From Chryseobacterium limigenitum (GTDB taxonomy: Bacteria > Bacteroidota > Bacteroidia > Flavobacteriales > Weeksellaceae): a stretch of DNA of 64,000 nucleotides. This document shows positions 54,199 through 63,800 of the stretch, piece by piece. The stretch is from the NCBI RefSeq assembly GCF_900114875.1, contig NZ_FPKW01000001.1, forward strand, positions 248,001-312,000, in the 5' to 3' direction. A program made the translations under genes and the position numbers. The notes beneath the pieces are model-generated. The model saw only the letters and a program-made list of their open reading frames with translations. It ran no database searches and was not told the DNA's origin. Position 1 is the stretch's first letter, and each line of letters opens with the position of its first letter.

Positions 54199-54271
54199 AA
54201 ATAATATTATAAAATCAATGTTTTTTGTGCAAATTTTGTGCAAATAAAAAAGAGTTGCAGGTTTAAAATAA

Positions 54272-54336
54272 TGCAACTATTTGATTTATAAGTGGAGAAT
54301 ACGGGGATCGAACCCGTCACCTTTAGACTGCCAGTC
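54272..54336 (-). repeat. Right att repeat, inside tRNA-Ala
   Basis: Identical to 47231-47295. It covers the 3' 44 bases of the tRNA-Ala gene and 21 bases beyond its 3' end. Confidence 0.88.
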
Positions 54337-54366
54337 TAACGCTCTAGCCAGATGAGCTAATTCCCC
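54293..54366 (-). tRNA. tRNA-Ala(GGC)
   Basis: 74 bases without CCA. Acceptor GGGGAAT pairs with ATTCTCC, including the alanine identity pair G3-U70. The anticodon loop CTGGCAG gives anticodon GGC. TTCGATC T-loop is present. A terminator-like hairpin with a T-run follows at about 54243-54278. The 3' part serves as the island's integration site. Confidence 0.95.
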
Positions 54367-54526
54367 TCGTTCTTTTCGAAGCGGTACAAAAGTAAGTATT
54401 TAAACCGCATATACAAATATTTTATTGAATTTTCTTTAATAAGATTATTAATTGAATAGATAATTAATAGTCTTTTAAGTGATTAGAAGGAAGTATGTAT
54501 AATTGTTTTGACTGTTTAATGAACTA

Positions 54527-55465
54527 TTATTGACTTAGTTTTGTTATTTCTGAGTCAAGTAAATGTGTTAGTTTTTGAGCTCCTCTATCGTTTAGATGGT
54601 CTCCATCATACAAATCATCATCAGTAAATTCTTTATTTTGCATATAATCAACATAGAAACAAGTTACCGGTTTTTCTTTTGCTAAATTTTTAAAGACTTC
54701 TAATGATTTTTTTAACTGAAGATTATTAGAACCTTTAAAGTATTCTTTGCTTACAGGTGTTGAGATGAAAATAACTTTGATTTTCCTTTTTACAGCAAAG
54801 TCTACAATATTGTCTATTGCAATTAAATTTTCTTTAAAGTTATTATGATAAACTCTGTTATCAATATCTACGGAATGTCTTTTAATAGTTTCGATCGATG
54901 TTTTTGCAATGTCATTGTGAGAAGGGAACTTATAAGAAATCCCAAATCCTACATTGTTGCTTACTATTTCAGCTTGCTTTTTCTCGAAATAAAATTCATT
55001 TATTTTTTTAACATGATCCTGAAATTTGCCTTGAAATATTTCAAGATAATTGACAGGATTAATGCCTATGCCAAAACCGTAATATAAATTGTAATTTTTA
55101 ATTCTCCATTCATCTTTTGCAGTATTTAAAGTACTATACATCGAAATATAATCCGCAGGGAGAACGATAAATTTTAAGTTTTTCCAATTTTCTTTGTACT
55201 TATTTAAAATTAGCCAATCTAAGTTTATAGACTGAGAAATATAAGATGCATTATAAGCTTTGTATTTAGAAAACTCAGGATTCAATCCGAAATATATATG
55301 TGAACTTCCTAGATATAAAACATCAATAGTATTCGAGTTTTTCTTTAAATAATTATCTTTTACTGAGTATTCATTAGGTATCTTTCTCAGAAAAGGTTCC
55401 ATTGTCATCAAAATAACCAATACAGGAAAAACAAAAAGAGCGATATTTTTAATAAATTTTTTCAT
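54527..55465 (-). CDS. SGNH/GDSL-like hydrolase, partner of the MBOAT acyltransferase
   Basis: 312 residues. N-terminal membrane anchor (IALFVFPVLVILMTM), then an exported SGNH-type domain: DVLYLGSSHIYFG (Ser at 54/55) and DGDHLNDRGAQKL near the C-terminus (D287-H290). This is the AlgJ/AlgX/DltD-like arrangement. It starts 1 base after the MBOAT stop, so the two are cotranscribed and probably work together to put acetyl groups on a surface glycan. Catalytic residues look intact. Confidence 0.75.
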   Translation of the reverse strand: MKKFIKNIALFVFPVLVILMTMEPFLRKIPNEYSVKDNYLKKNSNTIDVLYLGSSHIYFGLNPEFSKYKAYNASYISQSINLDWLILNKYKENWKNLKFIVLPADYISMYSTLNTAKDEWRIKNYNLYYGFGIGINPVNYLEIFQGKFQDHVKKINEFYFEKKQAEIVSNNVGFGISYKFPSHNDIAKTSIETIKRHSVDIDNRVYHNNFKENLIAIDNIVDFAVKRKIKVIFISTPVSKEYFKGSNNLQLKKSLEVFKNLAKEKPVTCFYVDYMQNKEFTDDDLYDGDHLNDRGAQKLTHLLDSEITKLSQ

Positions 55466-55466
55466 C

Positions 55467-56894
55467 TTAAAACTGGAAATAAATAAATGTTTGTTCTTCT
55501 CCTGAAAAATATATTATTGTTGCAACCAATGCATAGTAAAATATCCATCTTACGAGTCTGTTCTTATTTAAAGAAATGTCTTCAATAGCAAAATTGTTCT
55601 TTCTTCCAAACCACTCTACCGTCATAAATAAAAATATGATAAAAAATAGCCAAAGCGGCATTATGCTTGGCTTCCATAATAAAGAATGACTAAATATTTT
55701 AGATATATATAAGATGGCTTCCGAAACATTATCTGCTCTGAAAAATATCCATGCAAAGACCGTCAATGAAAATGTAAATAACATCATGAAAGCCTCTTTA
55801 AAACTAGGAAGCAGGCTATTTTCAGCAACAATATCTAAATTCTTTCTGTTCGTTTTAAAAACAATTGATGGTAAAATAAACAGTGCATTAAGAAATCCCC
55901 AGATAATGAATGTCCAGTTTGCTCCATGCCAAAATCCGCTCACAATAAAAATGATAAATGTATTCCTAATTCGGCCCCAATTCCCTCCTTTGCTTCCTCC
56001 TAGCGGAATATAAAGGTAATCTCTGAACCATGTAGAAAGTGAAATATGCCATTTTCTCCAAAATTCGGCGATAGATCGTGAAAAATAGGGATAATTGAAG
56101 TTTTTAAGTAAATCAAATCCTAATAATCTTGCCGTTCCTAATGCAATATCTGAGTAGCCGGAGAAATCTCCATAAATCTGAAAAGCAAATAATATGGCTC
56201 CTATAACTAAAGTACTTCCTGGATAAAATTCGGGATGATCGAAAATTTTATTTACAAAAATTGCAGATTGATCCGCAATTACGATTTTTTTAAATAATCC
56301 CCATAAGATCTGCCTTAAACCACTTTTTGCATTCTCATAGCTAAACTCTCTTTTTACTTTAATCTGTGGCAGTAAATGGGTAGCTCTTTCAATAGGTCCC
56401 GCAACTAATAACGGGAAAAAACTTACAAATAAGCCATAATCTACAAAGTTTCTTTCTGCTTTAATTCTTGATTTATAAATGTCAATGACATATGAAAGTC
56501 CGTGAAAAGTATAAAATGAAATACCAACAGGCAAAATAATATTTAAGGTAGAATAATGGACTGTAATGCCTAGTTGAGACAATCCATCAGCAAAAGAGCT
56601 AATGAAGAAATTATAATATTTGAAGACTCCTAAAAACCCTAAATTGATGATGATACTTAGCCAAAACCAGAACTTTTTTCTACGTTCATCCGTCTCCATT
56701 TTTATTCCCGTATAAAAATCGAGTAAGGTTGAAAACATCAATAAGAACAGAAATCTCCAGTCCCAACATGCATAAAAATAGTAGCTGGCGACTAATAAAA
56801 GTATATTTTGGAATTTTAGTTTTTTATTTAAAATCCAATAAAGTATAAATATTATTGGAAAAAATACAGCAAAACTGAGGGAATTAAAAAGCAT
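55467..56894 (-). CDS. MBOAT O-acyltransferase (AlgI/DltB-like)
   Basis: 475 residues, about ten or more membrane helices. Family blocks: PVGISFYTFHGLSYVIDIYKSRI, IALGTARLLGFDLLKNFNYPY, EFWRKWHISLSTWFRDYLYIPLGGSKGG and the catalytic His in SGFWHGANWTFIIWG. It brings an acyl group across the inner membrane for use by the downstream SGNH protein. Together they resemble the alginate or D-alanylation acetylation modules, but no such polymer genes are nearby. Confidence 0.9.
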   Translation of the reverse strand: MLFNSLSFAVFFPIIFILYWILNKKLKFQNILLLVASYYFYACWDWRFLFLLMFSTLLDFYTGIKMETDERRKKFWFWLSIIINLGFLGVFKYYNFFISSFADGLSQLGITVHYSTLNIILPVGISFYTFHGLSYVIDIYKSRIKAERNFVDYGLFVSFFPLLVAGPIERATHLLPQIKVKREFSYENAKSGLRQILWGLFKKIVIADQSAIFVNKIFDHPEFYPGSTLVIGAILFAFQIYGDFSGYSDIALGTARLLGFDLLKNFNYPYFSRSIAEFWRKWHISLSTWFRDYLYIPLGGSKGGNWGRIRNTFIIFIVSGFWHGANWTFIIWGFLNALFILPSIVFKTNRKNLDIVAENSLLPSFKEAFMMLFTFSLTVFAWIFFRADNVSEAILYISKIFSHSLLWKPSIMPLWLFFIIFLFMTVEWFGRKNNFAIEDISLNKNRLVRWIFYYALVATIIYFSGEEQTFIYFQF

Positions 56895-57141
56895 TAATCA
56901 TTTGTTTGTGGCTCAAAAATAATAAAAAAAAACAAAAATCTGATTATAATAGGCTCTAATAAGATTAATTAATATGGAATATAGCATTTAATGCAAAAAA
57001 GAATATTAACCTGAAAAGCAATATTTTTAGAAAAAATAAAGTTATAATTTGAATTTAATAGAAAATGTTTACTATTTGTGTTTTCTTTGCTGTTTCAGCA
57101 TTAAGTTTAGGTAAATATTATTATGATATAATGGGATTTAT

Positions 57142-57149
57142 TATATTTG
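57142..57149 (+). promoter_or_regulatory. -7 box TATATTTG of the acyltransferase gene; leaderless start
   Basis: TATATTTG ends 3 bases before the ATG at 57153, the same tight arrangement as at satD. Confidence 0.55.
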
Positions 57150-57152
57150 CCC

Positions 57153-58184
57153 ATGCATCTTTCCCATATTAATAGTCTTCGTGGTATTGCCATTCTCATG
57201 GTTATATTAGTCCATGCCTCTCAACTTTTTAGTTTTAATACAGTTTTTGAAAATGAACTTTTTGCATATGGTAAAATGGGAGTTCAGTTATTTTTCATTG
57301 CATCTGCATATACATTGTGCCTTTCAAGTCATTATAGAGAAAAAGAAGAAAAACATATTTTAAAGTTTTATATTAGGAGGTACTTCAGAATATTTCCCAT
57401 TTATTATCTGGGAATTATTATTTATTTTTCACTGAACTATTTCTTTAAAACAACAGAATATTATACCGTAAAAAATATATTTAGTAATATTTTTTTTATT
57501 CATGGCTTAGTTCCCTCTGCTAATAATACTATTGTTCCGGGGGGATGGTCGATTGGCGTTGAAATGTTGTTTTATCTATTTTTTCCTTTTCTATTTGATT
57601 TTTTAAGCTCAGGAAAATCAATCCTAAAAGGGATCGGAATTATTTTAATCTCACAAATTGTACTTTTTTATTTTCAAAGGAAACCTAATTTTGATATTTC
57701 ATTCTATAATTTTAACATACTTAATCAGATTTCTGTTTTTATCATTGGGATATTGTTTTTTCTTAATAAAAAATATTTTGCTAATCTAAAATTATTGAGT
57801 ATCATAGTTTTTATACTACTCACAATTTTAGCTATATACATATCGGCTAATAATAATGACTATAAATATAAAGGATTCCGTTATGCATTCAGAATTATAC
57901 CAATGATTTCGGCTTTATCTTTTTGCTTTCTATTCATTGTTGTAGAAAATTCTAGATTTATCAATAATGCTGTTTTACAGAAAATTGGGATTAATTCTTA
58001 TTCAATTTATATCATTCATTTTGTACCTGCATTTTATTTTTTACCTAAAATGAACGGATACTTTAATTTTATTCTTGCCTATTTATTCATTATTGGAGTA
58101 TCTTATTTTGTTTCCATACTATTGAATAAATATATTGAAAAGCCTTTTGTAAAATTTGGAAGTAAATTGATCAATAAAATTTAA
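57153..58184 (+). CDS. Acyltransferase 3 family protein (OafA/YrhL-like)
   Basis: 343 residues from ATG 57153. About ten hydrophobic helices. LSHINSLRGIAILMVILVHASQ carries the family R and H; YIRRYFRIFPIYYLGI and GGWSIGVEMLFYLFFPFLF follow. It should transfer an acetyl group to a surface sugar in the inner membrane. A second acylation gene next to the MBOAT pair on the other strand. The TTG two codons earlier lies in the -7 box and is rejected. Confidence 0.87.
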   Translation: MHLSHINSLRGIAILMVILVHASQLFSFNTVFENELFAYGKMGVQLFFIASAYTLCLSSHYREKEEKHILKFYIRRYFRIFPIYYLGIIIYFSLNYFFKTTEYYTVKNIFSNIFFIHGLVPSANNTIVPGGWSIGVEMLFYLFFPFLFDFLSSGKSILKGIGIILISQIVLFYFQRKPNFDISFYNFNILNQISVFIIGILFFLNKKYFANLKLLSIIVFILLTILAIYISANNNDYKYKGFRYAFRIIPMISALSFCFLFIVVENSRFINNAVLQKIGINSYSIYIIHFVPAFYFLPKMNGYFNFILAYLFIIGVSYFVSILLNKYIEKPFVKFGSKLINKI

Positions 58185-58239
58185 ATCCAGTCTTAAAAAA
58201 TAAAGCAAAATTTTCTGTTCTGATTTCATTTCTAATTGA

Positions 58240-58716
58240 TTATTCATTTTTCAATTGTAAAGCTCGCTGTAAAAACGACTGAGCAGCAATTTTTTCTTCT
58301 GCTTCATTAATCGCTTTCAGTAAATGATTCTCATTATCAGATATATCTCCCAATACTTTTGAAATAAGCTCCCAAACCGGCTTCATTTTTTCTATTAATT
58401 CAAGGCCTTTTGGAGCTAATTCGATCAAGCGTTTACGTTCATCCGATTTATCTTTTTTAGATGCAATCATTTTCTGTTTTTCAAGCTCTTTCAAAAGACT
58501 GATGGTTGAGGGGTGGGTGTACCCTATTTCATTAGCAATTTCTACGACGCTGAGTATTTTTTTATGATGTAATGTAAAGATTACAGGAAACCATTTTGGC
58601 TCAAAATCGATCCCGAATTCTTTATAAACTAAGGCTCCATCTTTACGTAACTGCTCACTAAGACGTTGTAATCTTGTTGATAGGGCAAGAGTGCCGGCTT
58701 CATTGATAACGTTCAT
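58240..58716 (-). CDS. MarR family transcriptional regulator
   Basis: 158 residues, winged helix. VIFTLHHKKILSVVEIANEIGYTHPSTISLLKELEKQKMIASKKDKSDERKRLIELAPKG is the standard MarR DNA-binding region. It overlaps the GNAT gene by 4 bases (ATGA). The shared promoter holds a palindrome covering the -7 box, so self-repression is likely. Confidence 0.9.
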   Translation of the reverse strand: MNVINEAGTLALSTRLQRLSEQLRKDGALVYKEFGIDFEPKWFPVIFTLHHKKILSVVEIANEIGYTHPSTISLLKELEKQKMIASKKDKSDERKRLIELAPKGLELIEKMKPVWELISKVLGDISDNENHLLKAINEAEEKIAAQSFLQRALQLKNE

Positions 58717-59207
58717 AAGTTGGATTTTAGATCAAGAAAACAAAATACATTATCGGCATTCATCACAGGGAATTTAGAAGGAAGTAATTCCTTATCAATG
58801 ATAGTAAAGTGATTTCTTTCGTAAAAACGCAATGCTGCCTTTAATATCGATATGGTTCCCAAATAGACTTCATCTATTCCGTTTTCGCGACAGTATGAAA
58901 TTAACTTTTCTAATAGTTTTTGGGCAATATTATGCTCCTTTCCTCTGAACTCTTTTTTCACAAACATCTTTCTGATCGCGGCAGCTTTTTCATCAAACTT
59001 TACCAAAGCTATTGTTCCAACCAGTTCGCCATTGATAAAAGCTCCCCAAAAGCTTCCGCCGTTGGCAAAGTAAAAATCATCTATCCGCATAAGATCCGGC
59101 TGATCATCTATTGTTATAGGAACATTAAATTCTTTTTGCTGAATATTCAGAACCAAATCTATAATCGATTTTGAATAGGTATTGTTTACAAGGCTGATTT
59201 CTAACAT
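58713..59207 (-). CDS. GNAT family N-acetyltransferase
   Basis: 164 residues. FINGELVGTIALVKFDEKAAAIRKMFVKKEFRGKEHNIAQKLLEKLISYC is the acetyl-CoA site region of the family (motif A, FRGKEHNIAQKL); GTISILKAALRFYERNHF is motif B. Substrate unknown. First gene of a two-gene operon with the MarR regulator. Confidence 0.9.
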   Translation of the reverse strand: MLEISLVNNTYSKSIIDLVLNIQQKEFNVPITIDDQPDLMRIDDFYFANGGSFWGAFINGELVGTIALVKFDEKAAAIRKMFVKKEFRGKEHNIAQKLLEKLISYCRENGIDEVYLGTISILKAALRFYERNHFTIIDKELLPSKFPVMNADNVFCFLDLKSNL

Positions 59208-59224
59208 TGCATTTAATTTATGTA

Positions 59225-59248
59225 CAAAACTACGTAGTTAACTACATA
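59225..59248 (-). promoter_or_regulatory. Promoter and palindromic operator of the GNAT-marR operon
   Basis: -7 box TAGTTTTG at 59225-59232 (minus strand). Directly upstream and overlapping lies the perfect palindrome GTAGTTAACTAC (59234-59245), extendable to 59231-59248 with one mismatch. Its place blocks RNA polymerase, as for a MarR autorepressor. Confidence 0.65.
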
Positions 59249-59310
59249 TATGCAAATAAAATTAACTGATAACAATCTAAATAACTGTAAATTAATGATA
59301 TATATGTTGC

Positions 59311-59350
59311 ATAAAAAAAACGCATGCTAAAGTTAATTAACATGCGTTTT
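59311..59350 (-). terminator. Terminator after the efflux operon
   Basis: On the minus strand: stem AAAACGCATG / CATGCGTTTT with a 14-nt loop, then a T-run, 20 bases after the outer-membrane factor stop. Confidence 0.85.
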
Positions 59351-59369
59351 ACTTTTTATGATTAAATGA

Positions 59370-60785
59370 CTACTGCCATCCGCCTCCTAGAGCCTTATAA
59401 AGGTCTATTCCGGCTTTCATTTTACTGTATTCTGCGTTTGAGATATTTAATTCTGCGTTTAATGAATTTACGCTGGCATTCAATACTTCAAGATAGTTGG
59501 CCATACCGTAGTTCACCAATTCCTGAGAATAATCTACAGATTTTTTATAAGCTCCCAATTCTTTTTCTTTTAATTCAATGAAAGAATCCTGAACAGAGAA
59601 AACTCTTATCGCATCAGAAACTTCTTTTCCGGCTGTAAGAACAGTCTTTCTGAAGTTTAAATATGCCGTTTCCTTATTGGCTAAACTTACTTCATAGTTG
59701 GTTTTGATCGTTCTCTTATTTAAAATAGGTTGAACTAGACCTCCAACTACACTCGCAAATAATGAATTCACACTGAATAAATGATCAATATCCAAAGACT
59801 GAATCCCTCCGCTTCCTGTAATTTTCAAGGTAGGATAAAACTGAGCTTTTGCAGAATTTGTTAATTCAAAAGCATTCATCAGACTGTATTCTGCTCTCAT
59901 TACGTCCGGACGGTTTGCCAATAATTGAGCAGGATATCCTAATTTTAAATCGATTGGTATTTTTTGCGCTTCCAACGTTGATCTTTCGATCGTGTGAGAC
60001 GGTTCTCCCATTAATAAACTCATCGTATTCTCTAATAACTGGATCTGAGTATCAATATCAATCAATAAAGATTGTGCATTGAAAACAAGCGCTTCACTTT
60101 GCTGAACGGCAACTTCTGTAACGGTTCCTGATATTTTTAAAGCTTTAGTTGTTTCTAAATTTTTCTGACGAACGGCAATCGTTTCCGTAATAATCTTTTT
60201 CTGAGAATCATACGTCAACAACTGATAATATGCAGAAGCAACAGACGCTACCAAGTCGCTTTTTACGGCTTTATGAGCTGCAACAGTTCCTAAATAAGTT
60301 GCTAATTGAGCTTTCTCCTGAGATTTTAATTTACCCCAAATATCAGCTTCCCAACCAACACTTGCCGTAATGTCAATTTGGTTGATGTATCTTCTGTCTC
60401 CAAATAACTGCCCCGTTTGGGTATTCAAAGACTGAGTCTGGAAAGAATAGCCCGGGCCAATACTTATTGTCGGTTCATACGCGGCTTTACTTTGCTTTAA
60501 ATAAGCCTCCGCAGAAGTAATGCTCTGTAAGGCGATTCTTATATCTAAATTATTTTCTAAAGCTTTAGAAATATGTCCTTGAAGTATCGGATCGGTGAAA
60601 ATTTCTTTCCAGGAAACATTCGCGATATTGGTACTGTCTGTAGGAAGCATATCTGTACGGAAAAGCTTTTCGTCTACAACACTTTTCGGTCTTTCATATT
60701 CTTTTCTCGCCATACAAGATGAAACGGCTGCAAGAATTGCGACTGAAAAAGTTATTCCTTTTATGATGTTTAATAAACTCTTCAT
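59370..60785 (-). CDS. RND efflux outer-membrane factor (OprM/NodT-like lipoprotein)
   Basis: 471 residues. Signal peptide with lipobox LAAVSSC (Cys24). Two TolC-type repeats (~60-260, 270-470): LEQNLDIRIALQSITSAEAYLKQSKA-like segments, LGYPAQLLANRPDVMRAEYSLMNA, and the second-half FRKTVLTAGKEVSDA. It forms the outer-membrane tunnel of a tripartite efflux pump with the RND permease encoded upstream. The usual adaptor (MFP) would be further right, outside the window. Confidence 0.92.
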   Translation of the reverse strand: MKSLLNIIKGITFSVAILAAVSSCMARKEYERPKSVVDEKLFRTDMLPTDSTNIANVSWKEIFTDPILQGHISKALENNLDIRIALQSITSAEAYLKQSKAAYEPTISIGPGYSFQTQSLNTQTGQLFGDRRYINQIDITASVGWEADIWGKLKSQEKAQLATYLGTVAAHKAVKSDLVASVASAYYQLLTYDSQKKIITETIAVRQKNLETTKALKISGTVTEVAVQQSEALVFNAQSLLIDIDTQIQLLENTMSLLMGEPSHTIERSTLEAQKIPIDLKLGYPAQLLANRPDVMRAEYSLMNAFELTNSAKAQFYPTLKITGSGGIQSLDIDHLFSVNSLFASVVGGLVQPILNKRTIKTNYEVSLANKETAYLNFRKTVLTAGKEVSDAIRVFSVQDSFIELKEKELGAYKKSVDYSQELVNYGMANYLEVLNASVNSLNAELNISNAEYSKMKAGIDLYKALGGGWQ

Positions 60786-60793
60786 TTTTTGTA

Positions 60794-60873
60794 ATTAGGG
60801 ATTAGGAATTAGGAGTTAGGGATCAGGAGTTAGATTTAAACTACCTCCTATAAATCCTAATCCCTAAATCCTA
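60794..60873. repeat. TTAGGA-rich inverted intergenic repeat
   Basis: ATTAGGGATTAGGAATTAGG-type units (60794-60833) face complementary CCTAATCCCTAAATCCTA (60844-60873). A dispersed type of flavobacterial repeat, here between two cotranscribed efflux genes. Confidence 0.5.
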
Positions 60874-60880
60874 TTAAACT

Positions 60881-63800
60881 TTATTCTGCTAAATTGATTT
60901 CTTCTCTTTTAATTGGCTTCACTTTTTCTTGTAGCGTTTGGAAAATCACATACAAAACAGGAATTACGAAAAGTCCTAAAATTGTACCGATCAACAATCC
61001 AATCGCGGCACCTGTTGCAATAGATCTGTTACCTACTGCTCCGATTCCGCTAGCTAAAACCAATGGTAACAGACCGAAGATAAAGGCGAATGAGGTCATC
61101 AAAATTGGTCTTAATCTCGCTTTTGCAGCATTAATCGCAGACATTACAATCGTTTCACCGTGATGCCTTCTCTGAACGGCAAATTCGATGATCAGGATGG
61201 CATTTTTCGCGAGTAATCCAACCAACATAATCAAGGCGATCTGGAAATAAATATTGTTTTCCAAGCCCATGATTTTTTGACCAAAATAAGCTCCCATTAC
61301 CCCAAGAGGAAGAGAAATTACCACGACCAACGGAAGAATATAACTTTCATACTGAGCAGAAAGAATGAAGTAAACGAAAATTAAACTTAAACCAAAGATC
61401 AGTAATGTCTGAGATCCTGAATTTAATTCTTCTCTTGTTAAGCCCGTGAACTCTACATCGTAATTTTGATTTAAAGTTTCCTTCGCTACATCCTGAACTG
61501 CCGTAATCGCATCTCCGGAACTGAATCCTGCAGAGTTGGCTCCAGTAATTTTAACAGAAGTAAACAAGTTATATCTGCTCACAGATTGTGGACCGTATGC
61601 TTTTTTCAGCGTTACAAACTGAGAGATTGGCGACATTACTCCGGAAGACGTTCTTACATACAATTCATTTAAGTTATTGATGTTTTGTCTGTTTTCAGGA
61701 AGTGCCTGAACCATTACTCTGAACTGTTTTCCGTATTTCGTAAAGTCAGCGGTGTAAACTCCTCCGATATATCCTTGCATTGTACTTAAAATTGTACTTA
61801 CAGAAACACCAACCTGCTTGGCCAAAGGAACATTAATGTCCATTTGATACTGAGGATATTTTGTGTTAAATGATGACTGAGCAAATTCAATCTCGGGTCT
61901 TTGCATCAATTTCCCGATAAATTCGTTTGTTTTATCATCAAGAGCGGAATAATCTCCACCTGATTTATCCAGCAATACCATTTCAAAACCTGCACTGTTA
62001 CCAAAGCCTGGTACACTTGGCGGTTGGAAGAATACAACTTTTGCATCCGGAACTTTTCCTGAGATTCCGAATAGTTTTTTAGTAATATCTTCAGAAGTCT
62101 GATTGTCTTTTTTTCTTTCGTCAAATGGTTTCAACTTAATGAAAGCAAGACCGTTATTACTTCCGTTTCCAGATAAGAAACCTCTACCTGTAGAAATCGT
62201 AACGTTTTGTACTCCCGGAACCTTCATTGCGTTTGCCTGAAGTGTTTTCAAAGTATTGTATGTTCTTTCCATTGAAGCACCCGGTGGAAGCTGAACGTCA
62301 GTAAAGATGATCCCTCTGTCTTCTGTTGGTACGAAACCTTTTTTCATCGTAGAATTTGCCCAGAATAAAATACCTCCTGTAACAGCAAAGATGATTAAAG
62401 TAACCCATTTATGTCTTAACAAGAACACAAATCCTCTTCCGTAACGATCTGTTGTCGTTTTGAAAGCAATATTAAATTTATAGAAAAACTTCTGTAAAAA
62501 GTTTAAATTCTTATATTCTGCATGATGAGCATCGTGAGGTTTTAAGAATAATGAACATAAAACCGGACTCAATGTTAATGCATTAATCGCAGAAATGATG
62601 ATTGCAATAATTAATGTAATACCGAACTGCTGATAGAAAACTCCGGTCGGACCTGTAATAAACGTTACCGGAACGAATACCGCCGCCATTACCAATGTAA
62701 TTGAAATAATAGCTCCTGTGATTTCGTCCATCGCTTCAACGGTTGCTTTTTTAGCATCGGAAATACCGTGTTCCATCTTGGCGTGAACGGCCTCGACGAC
62801 GACAATCGCGTCGTCCACCACAATACCGATCGCCAGAACTAATGCGAACAATGTTAAAAGGTTTAATGAATACCCAAATAAATTCAGGAAGAAGAATGCT
62901 CCTACAATAGATACCGGAACTGCAATCGCCGGAATCAACGTAGATCTGAAATCCTGTAAGAAAATATAAACCACGATAAATACCAGGATAAATGCTTCAA
63001 TTAAGGTATGAACAACCTTTTCAATCGATGCATCCAGGAATTCGTTGGTATCAAAGTTAAATGTATATTTTACCCCTTCAGGAAAGCTTCCTTCTGCTGA
63101 TTTTAGGTATGTTTTAATATTTTTAATGATCTCCTGAGCATTAGAACCCGGTGTCTGGAAGATCCCCATACTGATCGATGGATTGTTTCCGTTTTCCCCG
63201 ACTCCTGAATAGGACTGTCCTGCCAATTCAACTTTAGCAACATCTTTCAGCATCAAATTCTGTCCATCAGGAAGCGCTTTAATGATGATATTGTCGTATT
63301 GATCTTTTTCGTTGAATTTTCCGACATATTTAATGATATATTCAAAAGAACTTCCACTGTTTTGTCCGATAGAACCAGCCGCAGCTTCTCTACTCTGCTC
63401 ATTGATCGCAGCCGTAACATCATCCGGAGTTAATCCGTAAGCTGCCATTTTGGAAGGATCCAGCCAAACTCTCATGGAGTAGTTTTTACCTCCGAAAACG
63501 TTGGCATCTCCTACTCCGTTAATCCTTTTTAAGTTTGGAATAACGTTGATATTCAGGAAGTTTTGAAGATATACGTCATCTAGATCTTTATTTTCAGAAT
63601 AGAAAGACATATACATCAAGGCACTTGTCTGCTGTTTCTGTGTAACGACTCCTGAACGCGTAACTTCACTTGGAAGCAACGGTGTTGCTCTGGTCACACG
63701 GTTCTGTACATTTACCGCAGCAATATCCGGGTCGATTCCTTGTTTAAAAAATACCTGAATCTGCGCTGAACCATCATTTCCTGCACTGGAAGTAATATAG

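Larger units (their letters stand above)
47231..54336. mobile_element. Decayed genomic island at tRNA-Ala(GGC)
   Basis: A 65-bp perfect direct repeat bounds the region: 47231-47295 and 54272-54336. The right copy is inside an intact tRNA-Ala gene; the left copy is only the 3' part of that tRNA plus its downstream flank. This is the expected result of integration into the tRNA 3' end. The contents are ArdA, a DoxX gene, a frameshifted AraC gene, a truncated phage-type protein, a secreted repeat protein and long gene-poor stretches. No integrase, relaxase or transposase was found. Confidence 0.82.
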
